A stretch of DNA of 64,000 nucleotides from assembly GCA_963693315.1 (NCBI GenBank), contig OY856187.1, positions 389,850,248 to 389,914,247 on the forward strand. Direction: 5' to 3'. Each line of letters begins with the position of its first letter. The first letter of the stretch is position 1. The notes beneath the pieces were generated by a model, which did not search any database, was not told the DNA's origin, and saw nothing but the letters and a program-made list of their open reading frames with translations. The position numbers and the translations under genes are program-made. The DNA is from Diogma glabrata. Lineage: Eukaryota > Arthropoda > Insecta > Diptera > Cylindrotomidae. Below are positions 1-11,973 of this stretch, in pieces.

Positions 1-660
1 TGAGAGCGCCGGTTGATTCAAACGCATTTTGTGTTTTACAAGCTTTTTTGTTGGAGCCGCTCACTCAGAAACCTCCAACTACAGAGGTCTTTTTTTTTTG
101 AAAGAAACTGATTAAAAAGGTTTCAAAGAACCTAAATTTATGAAGTTTTTAAAAATATTAGAATCCAAACGGCCGTTATAACAGATCTAAAAAACAGAGC
201 TTTTTTCTAGTATAAAGCCTCTAGTTTTTTAACCATGTGTTGAATTGGGCTGATTTACGAACTTGTCCAAGATATTAATAAAATGCACATTTTTAGAAAA
301 CGTTTTTTGATCTGGCTTTACAAATGCGACCGTGAGAGTGCCGGTTGTTTCAAAAAAAAAAATTTATGCAAACTTTTTTGTTTGAGCCGCTTACTCAGGA
401 ACCTTTAACTGCAGAGGTCTATTTTTAAAACAAATTGATAAAAAAGATTCTAAATTTGTTAATTTTTTTGAAATATCAGTATCCAAACGGCCGTTATAAC
501 GGTTTGAAAAATCAATTTTTTTCAGAAAAAAGCCTCTAGTTTCTTAACTACGTGTCGAATTTTGCTGATTCAAGAACTTGTCCAAGATATTTTTAGAACA
601 CACAAGTACAGAAATTTTTTATGATCTACCTCAACAAATGCGACCGTAAGAGTGCCGGTC
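1..660. repeat. Tandem repeat, unit about 315-330 bp
   Basis: The same block recurs three times. A 'gagagtgccggtt'-like start occurs near 1, 333 and 647, each followed (first two complete) by a conserved 'gagccgctcactcag' segment, an 'aacggccgttataac' palindrome and 'gaacttgtccaagatatt'. Two full diverged units and the start of a third are visible. The third runs into the (TA)n tract. No coding potential. It looks like the edge of a satellite array that may continue left of the window. Confidence 0.75.
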
Positions 661-681
661 GTTTTCGTTATATCTCATATC

Positions 682-1972
<1,291 letters not shown>

Positions 1973-2089
1973 TTTTTTTGTTTTTTTGTCTCCGCTTATC
2001 ATATATAGTCGTTTGGCACAAATTTTTTTCCGAAATTCCGAGATGAAGCCCAATGCAATAGTAGATTTTTATATGAAATTTACCTAAAA

Positions 2090-3145
2090 ATCAGATGATC
2101 GAAATTCATAAAATAGAATAAAAAAATCGTATTATCGAAATATCATATGACATATAACATCGAAAATATTCGATATAATGAATGATTATATTATACATTG
2201 AAAAATCATTTAATCGAAAAATAGAGTATTCTCTACTCAGAGCTATAAGGAATATTGTAAATATAAATGTCAGATATCCTCAGTATATATTAATTATTAT
2301 ATTGATTTATATTTTATTTCTATACGTTCATCCAGATTGTTTGTCAATATTTTCTAAAAAATTGTGTTCTGAAATAATTCACAAACCTTATAAAATTTTG
2401 AATAACTCATCGTAGATAATTTAATTTATAGGAAATAAGAAAATCTACAAAAAAATGTCTGGCATCATTTTTCAATAAAGTTCATTTATCTGTGTCGCGT
2501 TCTTTTTCTCGACAATGTTGACTATTGCTAACAATTGTTAACTTTCGTCGTTCTTTAATTCAATAATTTTAACATTGTGTAACAAAATGACGTCACGATG
2601 TCGTTCCTAAATTTAATGTTAAACTGTCAAAAGTTAACATTTTGTAACAATTTCCAACTCACCTCCTAGACATGAATTATAGAATGTTGTTATGTCAAAT
2701 GGTATGTTGTGATCTATTTATCTGTCGAAATGTTTATAATTAAGAGATTCGTAAATATAATTTCTTGTTTTTGTGTTTCGCAATTGAGTTTTATTATATA
2801 TAAATTAAATAATTTTAATATATTTAATTTATATGCTCAAATAGAACAAATTTATTTCTGACAGATCAAAAGTCTAATATTTTGTCGTTCTTAAATTATA
2901 AATCAACATTGTCGACAAAACTTAACATGACGTTTCAACACAATTTTATGACATTTTAACAATGTTAGAAAATGTTAAAAAAAAGAACGCGACACTGACA
3001 TTTCAATTTACAATATTTTAATCTGTGAGGAGTGTTTTTAGATTGAATGATTTTTTGATGTAATAATTTATTCATATATCGAAAATTTTTGATATTTCGA
3101 TAATATGATTTTTTTATTCTATTTTATTAAATTCGATCATTTGAT
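2090..3145. mobile_element. Outer palindromic MITE-like element
   Basis: The segment 2090-2230 (starting near 'tcagatgatcgaaatt') reappears as its reverse complement at about 3035-3145, giving AT-rich inverted repeats of roughly 110-140 bp. The element has no ORF of its own. A second inverted-repeat element (2491-3000) sits inside it. The exact ends and target duplication could not be fixed because the sequence is low complexity. Confidence 0.6.
2491..3000. mobile_element. Inner MITE with TGTGTCGCGTTC-type inverted ends
   Basis: The left end reads TGTGTCGCGTTCTTTTT and the right end reads AAAAAGAACGCGACACTGACA, its inverse. The arms continue inward as 'aacattg...gttaac' rich sequence that also pairs. 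It is about 510 bp with no ORF. It lies inside the outer palindrome at 2090-3145. Confidence 0.65.
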
Positions 3146-3345
3146 TTTTCGATTATAGGATTTTCAGTGATGTGATGTTTCAATGCAATGAATTTTCGGT
3201 GATATGATGTTTCGATCTAATGATTTTTTAATTTCAAAACTATTCGATGATATGAAATTCGGTGGTATGAACTGTCGGTCTACTGATTTTCGGTTCTATA
3301 AGACATGATTCGATGACTTGATTTTTCGATGCTACGATGCGGACT
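3145..3345. repeat. Degenerate short tandem repeat (gat-ttt-cgat motif)
   Basis: Successive loose copies, about 25-30 bp apart, of a 'gattttcggtgatatgatg'-like motif fill this stretch and partly overlap the right arm of the outer palindrome. From 3346 to 3572 the DNA is AT-rich with no ORF, RNA or repeat signal that I can support. Confidence 0.45.
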
Positions 3346-3573
3346 TAGTTAGTCACTTTGAAGGTTCATTTTAATTCATATCGTGTTTTAATTCGAAATA
3401 AAAAGTGGACTATGACTTATAAAATTATCAGAAATTTAAAGTATACGAAACAGTTAAACATAACATGCTTATAAAACAACAAATTACTATTTAATGTGAT
3501 TTTATATCGACTATGCATAATATTTTAGACTCCTAATATAGTAAACACAACATCAGCCAACAGTTATTACTAT

Positions 3574-3676
3574 TAAGGCCGGGAAAAAATATCGATATAT
3601 CGACAAATATCGATATCGGATTATAATATTTCGATATATCGATATTATCGATAAATCTATATTATCGATATGAACC
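3574..3676. repeat. TATCGATA-rich array, short copy
   Basis: A 'ggccgggaaaaaatatcgat' lead-in is followed by overlapping ATCGAT/TATCGATA palindromes. The same lead-in begins the much larger array at 11974-12351, so both belong to one repeat family. Confidence 0.7.
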
Positions 3677-3755
3677 GCTTTTTTAAAGTGGTTTAAGTCC
3701 ATTTTTTCATATATTGAAATATTTAAGGATTTGGGTTTGCATTAATATAAAAATA

Positions 3756-6310
3756 CTAGCTGCACTCGGCCACGCGTTGCAGTGGCTTAGTCTGGTTAAA
3801 TATAAGAATTTAATAAAACAGAACACACACGTTTCTAATATGTTTAACTTCATAATGCTTGAGGGTATACAATGTTTTTTGTTGTTCCATTGTCTGTGCA
3901 GATATAGAGACTGTCTGGTTTGCCGACTCTAGAACATGCAACATATAATTGTACCTGTGAGCAACAATCGGTATCTAGCTCTAAACCACACACTTCTAAT
4001 GTTTGGTCCTGAGCTTTGTTGATGGTGATTGCAAATGCCAATCGAATTGGGAATTGCAATCTTTTAAATTAAATTGACATATCCGTTAGCATTATAGGTA
4101 TGAAAGGAATGAGGACATCTTCACTTTTGAAATGTCCAGTCAATATTGTTGCTTCTACTACGTTGCTCATTAATTTTTTTCGCTGCCAGTCGCGTGTCAT
4201 TGCAAAGTTTTGTCTGATTGATATTTTGCAACATGATAATTGGCACGTCGAATTTTAATTGCAGTACATTCGGTGGCATCACTGGCAGATCAAATAAATG
4301 CAAAAATTCTGTTGGATAGTTAACCGCTTCATCTGCTTCCATGACAGTGTTTTCGGACTTGTGTGTGACTGCCTCGCTTTAAATATAAGACTGAATTATA
4401 CTGTTAAATTCTTTGTTTTTATCACAAGAATGACTGGTTTACTCAGCCAATCGGAATTCTTATGATAAGTTTGAATATTGGAAAATATTTTTTCAACCAA
4501 TTCCTATTTTGACGACACTAAATTGCAGAAGTTATGAAGCAATAAAATTCGTCCCGAGGTTAGATCAACCGGTGCCTTTCTGTCCGCAATTGATTTGAGA
4601 ATATCTCAGCAGATTTGTCGTTTTAAAGCAGAATACGCATATTTGTAGTTAATTTTAACCATTTTACGTGTTGCCACAAAGTAGAGTATTTCAGGCAACC
4701 ATTTATTTCATCTGCTGGTGTTGATCGAGGAACTACAGGTAATGTTTGTCCGAAATCTCCGCAAAAAATATTAATGCATTCCTAAATAGTCTGGTATTTT
4801 AACGCAAATCTTGCAAAGATCGATCAAGAGCTTCAAGCGATTTTTTGTGCGCCAATGTGCATTCATTCCAAATAATAAGTTTACATTTTTGCAATATTTT
4901 TTTCCATTCCGGATCCTTTGCAAATGTTCTATGTAGCAATTGTTGTTCAATGGCAATTTCAAAGTGGAATGATCAGTTCTACCACCTGGTAGCAATGTCT
5001 CATCTATGCCGGACGACACAAATGCTAAAGCTATGTCATTTTATGATTGAATTGCTGCTAGAATTAGACTGATTAGGAACGTTTTGCCAGTTTCTCCTGG
5101 CGCATCCAAGACGAAGATTCCTACAACTCCGTTATTAACATTTTGCATTAGTTTGTCGTAAATGACTTTTTGTTCAAACGTTAGCTTTTTAATATTTGAA
5201 TACATATACGAAAAAAGATCATCCGTGTTGTTATTTTGTTCACGATGCAATTCTACTTCGAAGGAAGATGCAGCAGCAGATCGATTCGGTGATGCCATTC
5301 CTTATTGATTGAGAACTTTGTTCGCGATATTTGAGCCCAAATATTCAATCGTTATCATCGCTTCGTTGTAAATTTCTGTCGTGAAATCTGGGAAAATTAG
5401 CATTTTCCTTTTATATACGACGTAAAATATCTTCAGCCATGTGTGATTTGTATTTTTCTCATAACTCTGTTGTAGTTGAAGGAAAGCAGGTGGTCAATAC
5501 GATTGCATTTCTGTGACGGTCGTTCTCCAATAAATTCAAAGCTTGACATCCACTGTGGAAAGTGTTATGTGTAACTCCGTTGACAACTCTCAGTTGCTGA
5601 AAAGGCATAGGACCGGGCATCTTTATCAATAACATGCGAAGAAAGAAGCATTCATCTTGATTGGGATGCACGGTGTACACTCTGCCTATTGAAGTTTCTT
5701 TGTATATGCCGGGTGTCCTTCGACTCGCTCGCCGCGTTTGTGCAATCACACTTACTTATTTTGCTGATCCATGTTTATCGGGAAAAATATCTATTAAAAA
5801 CTGTATGTTGTTCAGTGTCTTCTTATTCCTAGCCTTTTTTCTTTTACATCGCATAAAAATATAAAAATTTCCTGGTTCTCTGGTCATAGACCTCCAGGGT
5901 TGGCTTGTATATTGGATGTTTTTATGTTGTTCAGTTTTAAATATTTTATTACAGTTTGCTTAAAGGAGGACATTTTTAAAGTAAATGCGAGGACGGAGGA
6001 CATTCTTGCTTCAAAGGAAGACAGTCCAAGACAGTCTAAGACAGTCCATATTAGATAAAAGAATCTATGGGCTGATCAATATACAAAACTAATCGATTAA
6101 ATTAAGCATGAAGTGAATCTCGACCATAAAATTGTGTGAATTGAGAATAAAACAGGTGAGACACTTCTACTTGTTGACAGTCTACGTTATGAAACATATA
6201 CAGCTAAACCCGTTTGTAATCAAATGCAACGTTTCGTCCAAATTTCAACGGAATCTGTCTAGAGATTACCTGTTTTGTACAAACGAACATTTACATATTT
6301 TTTTACATAA
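3756..6310 (-). mobile_element. Decayed Helitron
   Basis: On the minus strand the element ends at 3756 with CTAG, followed by T in the flank and preceded by the GC-rich 'gcaacgcgtggccgagtgcag' stretch. This is the classic insect Helitron 3' terminus (hairpin plus CTRR, inserted between A and T). The 5' part is recognisable at 5960-6310, because it matches the Helitron 5'-end copies at 11427-11834. Between them lie broken pieces of a Helitron helicase. No Rep (rolling-circle nuclease) domain is visible, so it is internally deleted and non-autonomous. The 5' terminus near 6310 is approximate because the canonical TC start is mutated. Confidence 0.8.
3850..5860 (-). pseudogene. Helitron PIF1-like helicase remnants
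   Basis: Pieces in changing frames reproduce parts of the Helitron Rep/Helicase C-terminal half. At 5459-5749 is the GRVYTVHPNQ.ECFFLR segment before the helicase. At 5041-5298 is the helicase start with a Walker-A-like GETGKT (the usual second Gly is Glu). At 4771-5019 is an LLPGG.TDHSTLKLP segment, at 4121-4342 'FDLPVMPPNVLQLK', and at 3850-4059 the C-terminal INKAQDQTLEVCG...VACSRVG motif. Stops, frameshifts and small deletions (for example around 5480-5510) separate them. It was once the motor that unwinds DNA during rolling-circle transposition. It is not functional now. Confidence 0.8.
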
Positions 6311-6315
6311 GTAAT

Positions 6316-6343
6316 AATTGTCACTTTGTTTATAGTGACAATT
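6316..6343. repeat. Small perfect hairpin next to the Helitron end
   Basis: AATTGTCACT and its exact reverse complement flank an 8-nt loop. It lies just outside the apparent 5' end of the Helitron. A role cannot be assigned. The rest of 6344-6577 shows nothing else. Confidence 0.5.
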
Positions 6344-6577
6344 GAATCTTCTCACATGTCTTCTAGCAAGCGTTTTGTCAACCTAAATTATTTAAACTTG
6401 TATGTATCACACATATCATGTCAACTGCTGTTTTGAAAAAATGTACTAAATTCAATTTTTTTTCGATGAAATCTGGTATTCAAAAAAATTATCTCTTCCA
6501 TTCGGTGTGAAAGTTTTTGGAATAATATACAATAGAATCGATTTCCATGCAATGGGGAACAATGAAATAGAACATTT

Positions 6578-6785
6578 TGTTGGATTTATTCAATTTAATA
6601 ATATGAAGTTAGCCATAATGTAATCTAGTACATTCGTATAATTTAATGTATTACTTTGTTTTATATTGTATGTAATTCTTATATGTCAAAATAATAAAAA
6701 TGTCGTCTTGTTCTTCCGGCATTCAAAGTGTTGCAATAATATCTTTGGTCTTTTATCTTCCTATAAATTAAATCAATCTCCAACA
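6578..6785 (+). repeat. Copia 5' LTR
   Basis: 208 bp direct repeat, bounded by TG...CA and matching 10872-11079. It should carry the promoter. The primer-binding site starts at 6786. Confidence 0.95.
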
Positions 6786-6895
6786 GGTTATGAGCCCAGA
6801 CATCGGTGCCAAAGATATTATTTTAAAAACAAATTTAAATTAGATTTGGTGTTTAAAAGTTTTGTGACTTACAAATAGAAAATTTAATTGACTTA

Positions 6896-9800
6896 ATGAT
6901 TGTAATCAAAATGGCTGAATATAAAACAAAAATAGAAAAACTAGATAATAATAATTTTACTAATTGGAGATTCAAAATAGAAATATTATTAAAAAAGGAG
7001 AATCTATGGAAAGCCATTTCTAATGTCAAACCGGAATCATTACCATCAACAGCTGATGCAGTGGCTATTGCTGCAAATGAAAAACAGATAATGGAATGGT
7101 CACGTGCAGATGAGGAAGCTTTATCGGTGATTGGTCTTTCGATTCATGATAATCAAATTGCTCACATTCGCAATGAGTCTACAGCTTTGGGCGCATGGAA
7201 TAAATTAAAATCGTATCATGAAAAAGCTACACTGAGCAATAAAGTACATTTAATGCGTGAAATATGTTCGTTAAAAATGGTTGAAGGTAGTGACGTCACA
7301 TTACATATAGGAAAAATGCAAAATTTGTTTGTCAAATTAAAAGATATAAGCAATGATGAACTAACAGAATCATGGCGAGTTGCAATGTTATTAAGTAGTT
7401 TACCAACAAGTTACGACACGTTGGTGACGGCGCTTGAAGCACGTGATGAAGCGGAATTAACGTTTATGTTTGTACAACAGAAATTGATAGGGGAATTCGA
7501 ACGGCGTGTTCATAAAGAGATTTCTCCAGAATCATGTGGGAAGTTATTAAAAACATTCCATGAAGTGAAACATAAGAAAAACAAGTGTTTTTTCTGCAAG
7601 AACGTCGGACACATTAAGAAAAACTGTACTGATTTTAAAAAGTGGAAATCAGGAAAGGATGAGTCAAAAGATAAGGTAAAAGTTGCACGTGAAAGTGACT
7701 TCTTATTTGTGCTAGGCAAAAGTGAGTTTGGCTGGTTGCTAGATTCTGGCGCATCACGTCATGTAACTAACAACAAAAAGTTTTTTACTGATATCGACGA
7801 GTCATATAGAGGTGATATTGAAGTTGGCAATGGAGAAAAAGTTTTAGTTGCGGGTATTGGAATCGGAAAGATTCAACTAATCAACGAAAATGGCGAAATT
7901 AATAATGTTATAGCTACTGAAGTTTTATACGCACCAAAAATAAATAGCAATGTCTTATCCATTGGGAAGTTGATTGATAATGGCTTCAGTTTAAATTTTA
8001 AGCAAAATACATGTGAAGTCATGTTTAATGGAAGGCAAATTGCGGTTGCAGATCGTATCAACAGTCTTTACGAATTACGTACACAAAACAAGATGAATGC
8101 AATGTTTAATGGTCATAATGAGAATTGTATTCATACTTGGCATCGTAAATTGGGTCATCGAAATATAGAAGCAATTAGGCAAATGGTTTCAAAAGAACTT
8201 GTCGATGGGATACAAATAGTGGAATGCGGTATAAAAGAGCTATGTGAAACGTGTACTAAAGCAAAGTTGACACGTTTACCATTTCCGAAGAGATCAAATA
8301 GTGAATCAAAAGAACCGATTGATTTAATACATACAGATGTTTGTGGACCTATGCAAACAGCAACACCAAGTGGAAAAAGATATATCGTTACATTTACTGA
8401 TGATTTTTCTCGATTTACTTATTTAAGGTTATTGTCCAACAAATCGGAAGTCGAAGGTGAAATAAAGAATTTTGTTGAATTAACTAAGACAAAATTTGGA
8501 AAGAAGCCAAAAGTGATTCGTTCTGATCGCGGTGGTGAATATACAGGAAAACGGTTAAATGATTATTTAAAATCAGAAGGAATTGAAACACAATTGACGG
8601 CAGCGTATACGCCACAACAGAATGATGTTTCAGAAAGAAAAAATAGAACAGTTATTGAGATGGCACGTTGTTTATTGGTACATGCTGGCTTATCAAATAC
8701 ATTTTGGGGTGAAGCAGTTAACACAGCTATATATATATTGAATAGATCAGTGACGCGTTCAACGAATTCTATTCCATATGAGCTGTGGTACGGAAATAAG
8801 GTTTCAATAAAAGATTTCAAGATTTTTGGTAGCAGATGTTTCGTTCTTGTTCCAGATGAGAAACGAAGAAAACTTGATCAAACTGCAGTTGAAATGATTT
8901 TCATGGGCTATGATAATCAATCCAAGGCTTATCGTTGTTATGATCCAATCACTAAAAGGGTAACAGTTAGTCGTGATGTGAAATTTGATATTGACACATA
9001 TAAATTTCCTTTTAATGCAACGAAAACAATTGTTGCTGACATGAAACCATTGGATCATGAAATTGAAGTGAATTGTAAGTCATCAAATAAACCTCCTGTT
9101 GATGATACAATAATTCATGAGGAGCCAGAATTTCAGGAAGTACCTGAAATTCAGGAGGAGCAGACTGAACGAGTTGAAAACATCAATAATGACAAAAGTT
9201 GTAAAATCGTTATGCCATTGGAGAGTGAAATTGTTCAGATTCGCAGAGTTTCAAATCGTTCCACAAAAGGTATTCCACCGAAACAATTAATAGATGAAAT
9301 GTTGGTTATGAACCAAGAAATTGTTGAACCAACATCTTATGAAATGGCAATTTCATGTAAAGAAAAGGGAGAGTGGATTAAGGCGATGGAGGATGAAATG
9401 AAATCACTTGAGGAAAATAAAGTATGGGATTTGGTAGAGTTGCCAAATGATCGAAAACCGATTGGATGCAAATGGGTGTATAAAATAAAATCAAATGCTG
9501 ACGGTAGTGTTCAGCGATTTAAAGCAAGGCTTGTAGCTCAAGGATTTTCGCAGAAATTTGGTACTGACTACAATGAAATTTTTGCACCTGTTGTAAGACA
9601 ATCAACATTTCGAACATTGTTGATTGTTGCATCAAAAGAAAGGTTAATTGTCACACATTTGGATGCTAAAACTGCATTTTTGAACGGGAATCTCAGCGAA
9701 ACTATTTTTATGAAACAGCCAGCTGGATTTATAAAGGGATGTTCAAGTTATGTGTGTCATCTGAATAAAAGCATTTATGGACTGAAACAAGCGGCAAGAG

Positions 9801-10864
9801 CTTGGAATGAAGCGATTCATAGTGTATTGGATAAGGTTAACTTTATTCAAAGTACAACAGATAAATGCTTATATTCAAAGGAAATCAATGGAAGTTGGTG
9901 TTATGTATTAATTTATGTGGACGATGTTATAGTAGCTTGTGCAACGAATGAGCAGTTAAAACATATTGAAGATGCATTGACAGCGAAGTTTGAGATGGAG
10001 AATTTAGGTAAAATTAAACATTACTTAGGTATTGAGGTAACTCAAGATAGCAACGGAATTTTTGGGTTATGTCAATCAAAATATATCCAACAGATTGCAA
10101 ATGATTTTGGATTGCAGGATGCGAAAGCTGCAAATACACCAATGGAGTCCAATTATTATGCATCATCTATATCGTCGACAAAATTGATTTGCAATAACAA
10201 GTATCAAAAGTTAATTGGATGTTTACTATATGTATCAGTAAACACAAGGCCAGATATAACAGCATCTGTTAGCATTCTGGCACAGAAGGTATCGGAACCT
10301 ACACAATATGTTTGGGATCAATTAAAACGAGTTGTAAAATATTTGAAATCAACATCAGAATTAAAGTTAAGACTTGGTAATATGATCAGTCTTAAAAATG
10401 TATTGATTGGTTATGCTGACGCCAATTGGGCAGAAGATCGTTTTACTCGGAAGTCAAATAGTGGTTATGCATTTTTCTACAATGACGGTTTAATTAGTTG
10501 GTCATGTCGTAAACAGACATGTGTGGCGACATCATCAGCAGAAGCAGAGTTCATAGCACTGTCGGATGCATGTCAAGAAGTATCATGGCTCAAACGATTA
10601 TTGGATGATATGCATCAAGATGTTGAATTACCAGTTTTGATTCACGAAGACAATCAAAGCTGTTTAAAAATCGGAAAAGAAGAAAAGTTCTCAAACAGAA
10701 CGAAACACATCGATACAAAGTTCTACTTTGTAAAAGAATACATCGATAGGGGTTTTGTAAAGTGTATATATTGTCCTACGGAAAATATGCTGGCAGATAT
10801 TTTAACGAAGCCGTTAACAGTATCCAAACACAATTTTTTTAGAAAACAAATGAAATTAAATTAA
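6896..10864 (+). CDS. Copia-type Gag-Pol polyprotein (1322 aa)
   Basis: This single polyprotein supplies everything for copia transposition. Visible in order: Gag of the UBN2 type (residues about 20-200), CCHC knuckle CFFCKNVGHIKKNC (~230), protease DSGAS (~282), integrase zinc-binding HRKLGHRN...C..C (~415-455), integrase catalytic residues (D in IHTDVCGP ~480, D in SDRGGEY ~542, E in VSERKNR ~578), reverse transcriptase with DAKTAFLNG (~922) and YVDD (~1007), and RNase H with ADANWAED (~1172) and SSAEAEF. The length is typical of copia/1731-like elements. No frameshift or stop was found. The second ATG at 6911 (aaaATGG) has a better Kozak context than 6896, so translation may start there. 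Gag and Pol share one frame, as in most copia elements. Confidence 0.96.
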   Translation: MIVIKMAEYKTKIEKLDNNNFTNWRFKIEILLKKENLWKAISNVKPESLPSTADAVAIAANEKQIMEWSRADEEALSVIGLSIHDNQIAHIRNESTALGAWNKLKSYHEKATLSNKVHLMREICSLKMVEGSDVTLHIGKMQNLFVKLKDISNDELTESWRVAMLLSSLPTSYDTLVTALEARDEAELTFMFVQQKLIGEFERRVHKEISPESCGKLLKTFHEVKHKKNKCFFCKNVGHIKKNCTDFKKWKSGKDESKDKVKVARESDFLFVLGKSEFGWLLDSGASRHVTNNKKFFTDIDESYRGDIEVGNGEKVLVAGIGIGKIQLINENGEINNVIATEVLYAPKINSNVLSIGKLIDNGFSLNFKQNTCEVMFNGRQIAVADRINSLYELRTQNKMNAMFNGHNENCIHTWHRKLGHRNIEAIRQMVSKELVDGIQIVECGIKELCETCTKAKLTRLPFPKRSNSESKEPIDLIHTDVCGPMQTATPSGKRYIVTFTDDFSRFTYLRLLSNKSEVEGEIKNFVELTKTKFGKKPKVIRSDRGGEYTGKRLNDYLKSEGIETQLTAAYTPQQNDVSERKNRTVIEMARCLLVHAGLSNTFWGEAVNTAIYILNRSVTRSTNSIPYELWYGNKVSIKDFKIFGSRCFVLVPDEKRRKLDQTAVEMIFMGYDNQSKAYRCYDPITKRVTVSRDVKFDIDTYKFPFNATKTIVADMKPLDHEIEVNCKSSNKPPVDDTIIHEEPEFQEVPEIQEEQTERVENINNDKSCKIVMPLESEIVQIRRVSNRSTKGIPPKQLIDEMLVMNQEIVEPTSYEMAISCKEKGEWIKAMEDEMKSLEENKVWDLVELPNDRKPIGCKWVYKIKSNADGSVQRFKARLVAQGFSQKFGTDYNEIFAPVVRQSTFRTLLIVASKERLIVTHLDAKTAFLNGNLSETIFMKQPAGFIKGCSSYVCHLNKSIYGLKQAARAWNEAIHSVLDKVNFIQSTTDKCLYSKEINGSWCYVLIYVDDVIVACATNEQLKHIEDALTAKFEMENLGKIKHYLGIEVTQDSNGIFGLCQSKYIQQIANDFGLQDAKAANTPMESNYYASSISSTKLICNNKYQKLIGCLLYVSVNTRPDITASVSILAQKVSEPTQYVWDQLKRVVKYLKSTSELKLRLGNMISLKNVLIGYADANWAEDRFTRKSNSGYAFFYNDGLISWSCRKQTCVATSSAEAEFIALSDACQEVSWLKRLLDDMHQDVELPVLIHEDNQSCLKIGKEEKFSNRTKHIDTKFYFVKEYIDRGFVKCIYCPTENMLADILTKPLTVSKHNFFRKQMKLN

Positions 10865-10871
10865 GGAGGAG

Positions 10872-11079
10872 TGTTGGATTTATTCAATTTAATAATATGA
10901 AGTTAGCCATAATGTAATCTAGTACATTCGTATAATTTAATGTATTACTTTGTTTTATATTGTATGTAATTCTTATATGTCAAAATAATAAAAATGTCGT
11001 CTTGTTCTTCCGGCATTCAAAGTGTTGCAATAATATCTTTGGTCTTTTATCTTCCTATAAATTAAATCAATCTCCAACA
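10872..11079 (+). repeat. Copia 3' LTR
   Basis: 208 bp, with no difference from the 5' LTR noticed. It is preceded by the polypurine tract and followed by the target duplication CATTT. Confidence 0.95.
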
Positions 11080-11094
11080 CATTTTATGTATATA

Positions 11095-11288
11095 AATGTA
11101 CGTATATGTGTTGAGTGGAATAGTGGTTGGCACCATGGACTCAAAATCAAAACCCGGGATGGACTTCCATTTAAAGTGAAAGTGTTGTTAAACAAAGCCA
11201 TTAACAACCATCAACACACTGGTGAAACAGTTAGCATCCAAGAGTGCTTGGTGACAGACTACATCCCTATATGGAACACATGTGGCTA
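11095..11288 (+). repeat. Possible tRNA-headed SINE fragment
   Basis: The stretch 'gtggaatagtggttgg' resembles a polymerase III A box. A B box is only vaguely matched by 'aaaacccgggat'. The remaining ~150 bp is not AT-rich, unlike its surroundings. No target duplication was seen. It lies just right of the copia insertion, so it would have been the insertion target. Confidence 0.3.
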
Positions 11289-11289
11289 A

Positions 11290-11419
11290 AAAAAAACTAT
11301 ATAAAAACCTTCCTGTATTCGAATGCAACGTTGTGTCTAAATTTCAAAAGATTCGATCAAGTACTTTCGGAGATTACCTATTTTGAACAAACGAACATTT
11401 ACATTTTTATTTATATAGA
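11290..11419 (-). mobile_element. Helitron 5'-end fragment, copy A
   Basis: On the minus strand it begins TCTATATAAATAAAAATGT and continues with 'aacgttcgaatacag'-type sequence shared with 11700-11834 and 6190-6310. TC plus this AT-rich leader is a common insect Helitron 5' terminus. Only the first ~130 bp is present. Confidence 0.6.
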
Positions 11420-11834
11420 TAGATAGATGAGAACTGAGGACATTTTTACTCCTACCGAGGACAGTACTACCGAAAGGGAATACGTGGCAACCTTATTGTT
11501 ATTAACCTTGTTAGATAAAATAATCTATGGGCCTATCACTATACGAAACTAATCGATTAAATTGAGCATGAAGTTAAAATCGACCATAAAGTTGAGTGTT
11601 TTGAGAATAAAGCAGGTGAGACACTTGTAATTGTTGACAGCCTACATTACAAAACATATACATATGTATAACGAAAAAAAAAGAAATTTAAGAAAAAAAA
11701 AAAAAAACTATGTAAAAACCTTTCTGTATTCGAATGCAACGTCTGCAGTGTCCAAATTTCAAAAGATTCGATTAAGTACTTTCGGAGATTACCTATTTTG
11801 AACAAACGAACATTTACATTTTTATTTATATAGA
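11420..11834 (-). mobile_element. Helitron 5'-end fragment, copy B (about 410 bp)
   Basis: On the minus strand it starts with TCTATATAAAT at 11834 and extends through the block that matches 5960-6310 of the Helitron at 3756-6310. Examples are 'gagacacttgtaattgttgac' against the block near 6152, and 'aatctatgggcctatc' against 6062. It is a truncated or deleted relative of that element, placed head to tail with copy A. Confidence 0.65.
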
Positions 11835-11837
11835 TTT

Positions 11838-11874
<37 letters not shown>

Positions 11875-11897
11875 AGAAGAAGATAGAAGATAGATAG
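11835..11897. repeat. GATA microsatellite
   Basis: About ten tandem GATA units with a few GAA interruptions (atagaagaagaagat), adjoining the Helitron 5' terminus. Confidence 0.9.
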
Positions 11898-11973
11898 GCA
11901 AATTTAACTAAAATTTTGTGATGTTTTCCACACTTTAAACCTATTTAATTTTATTATGTAATAATCCTGTTTA

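Larger units (their letters stand above)
6578..11079 (+). mobile_element. Complete Ty1/copia LTR retrotransposon, apparently intact
   Basis: It is 4502 bp long. The LTRs at 6578-6785 and 10872-11079 (208 bp each, TGTTGG...CAACA) look identical by eye. They are flanked by the 5 bp target duplication CATTT (6573-6577 and 11080-11084). Right after the 5' LTR, GGTTATGAGCCCAG resembles the copia-type primer site, which pairs with an internal part of tRNA-Met. A purine tract (10863-10871, aaggaggag) precedes the 3' LTR. One uninterrupted ORF lies between. Identical LTRs plus an open ORF indicate a recent and possibly still active insertion. Confidence 0.96.
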
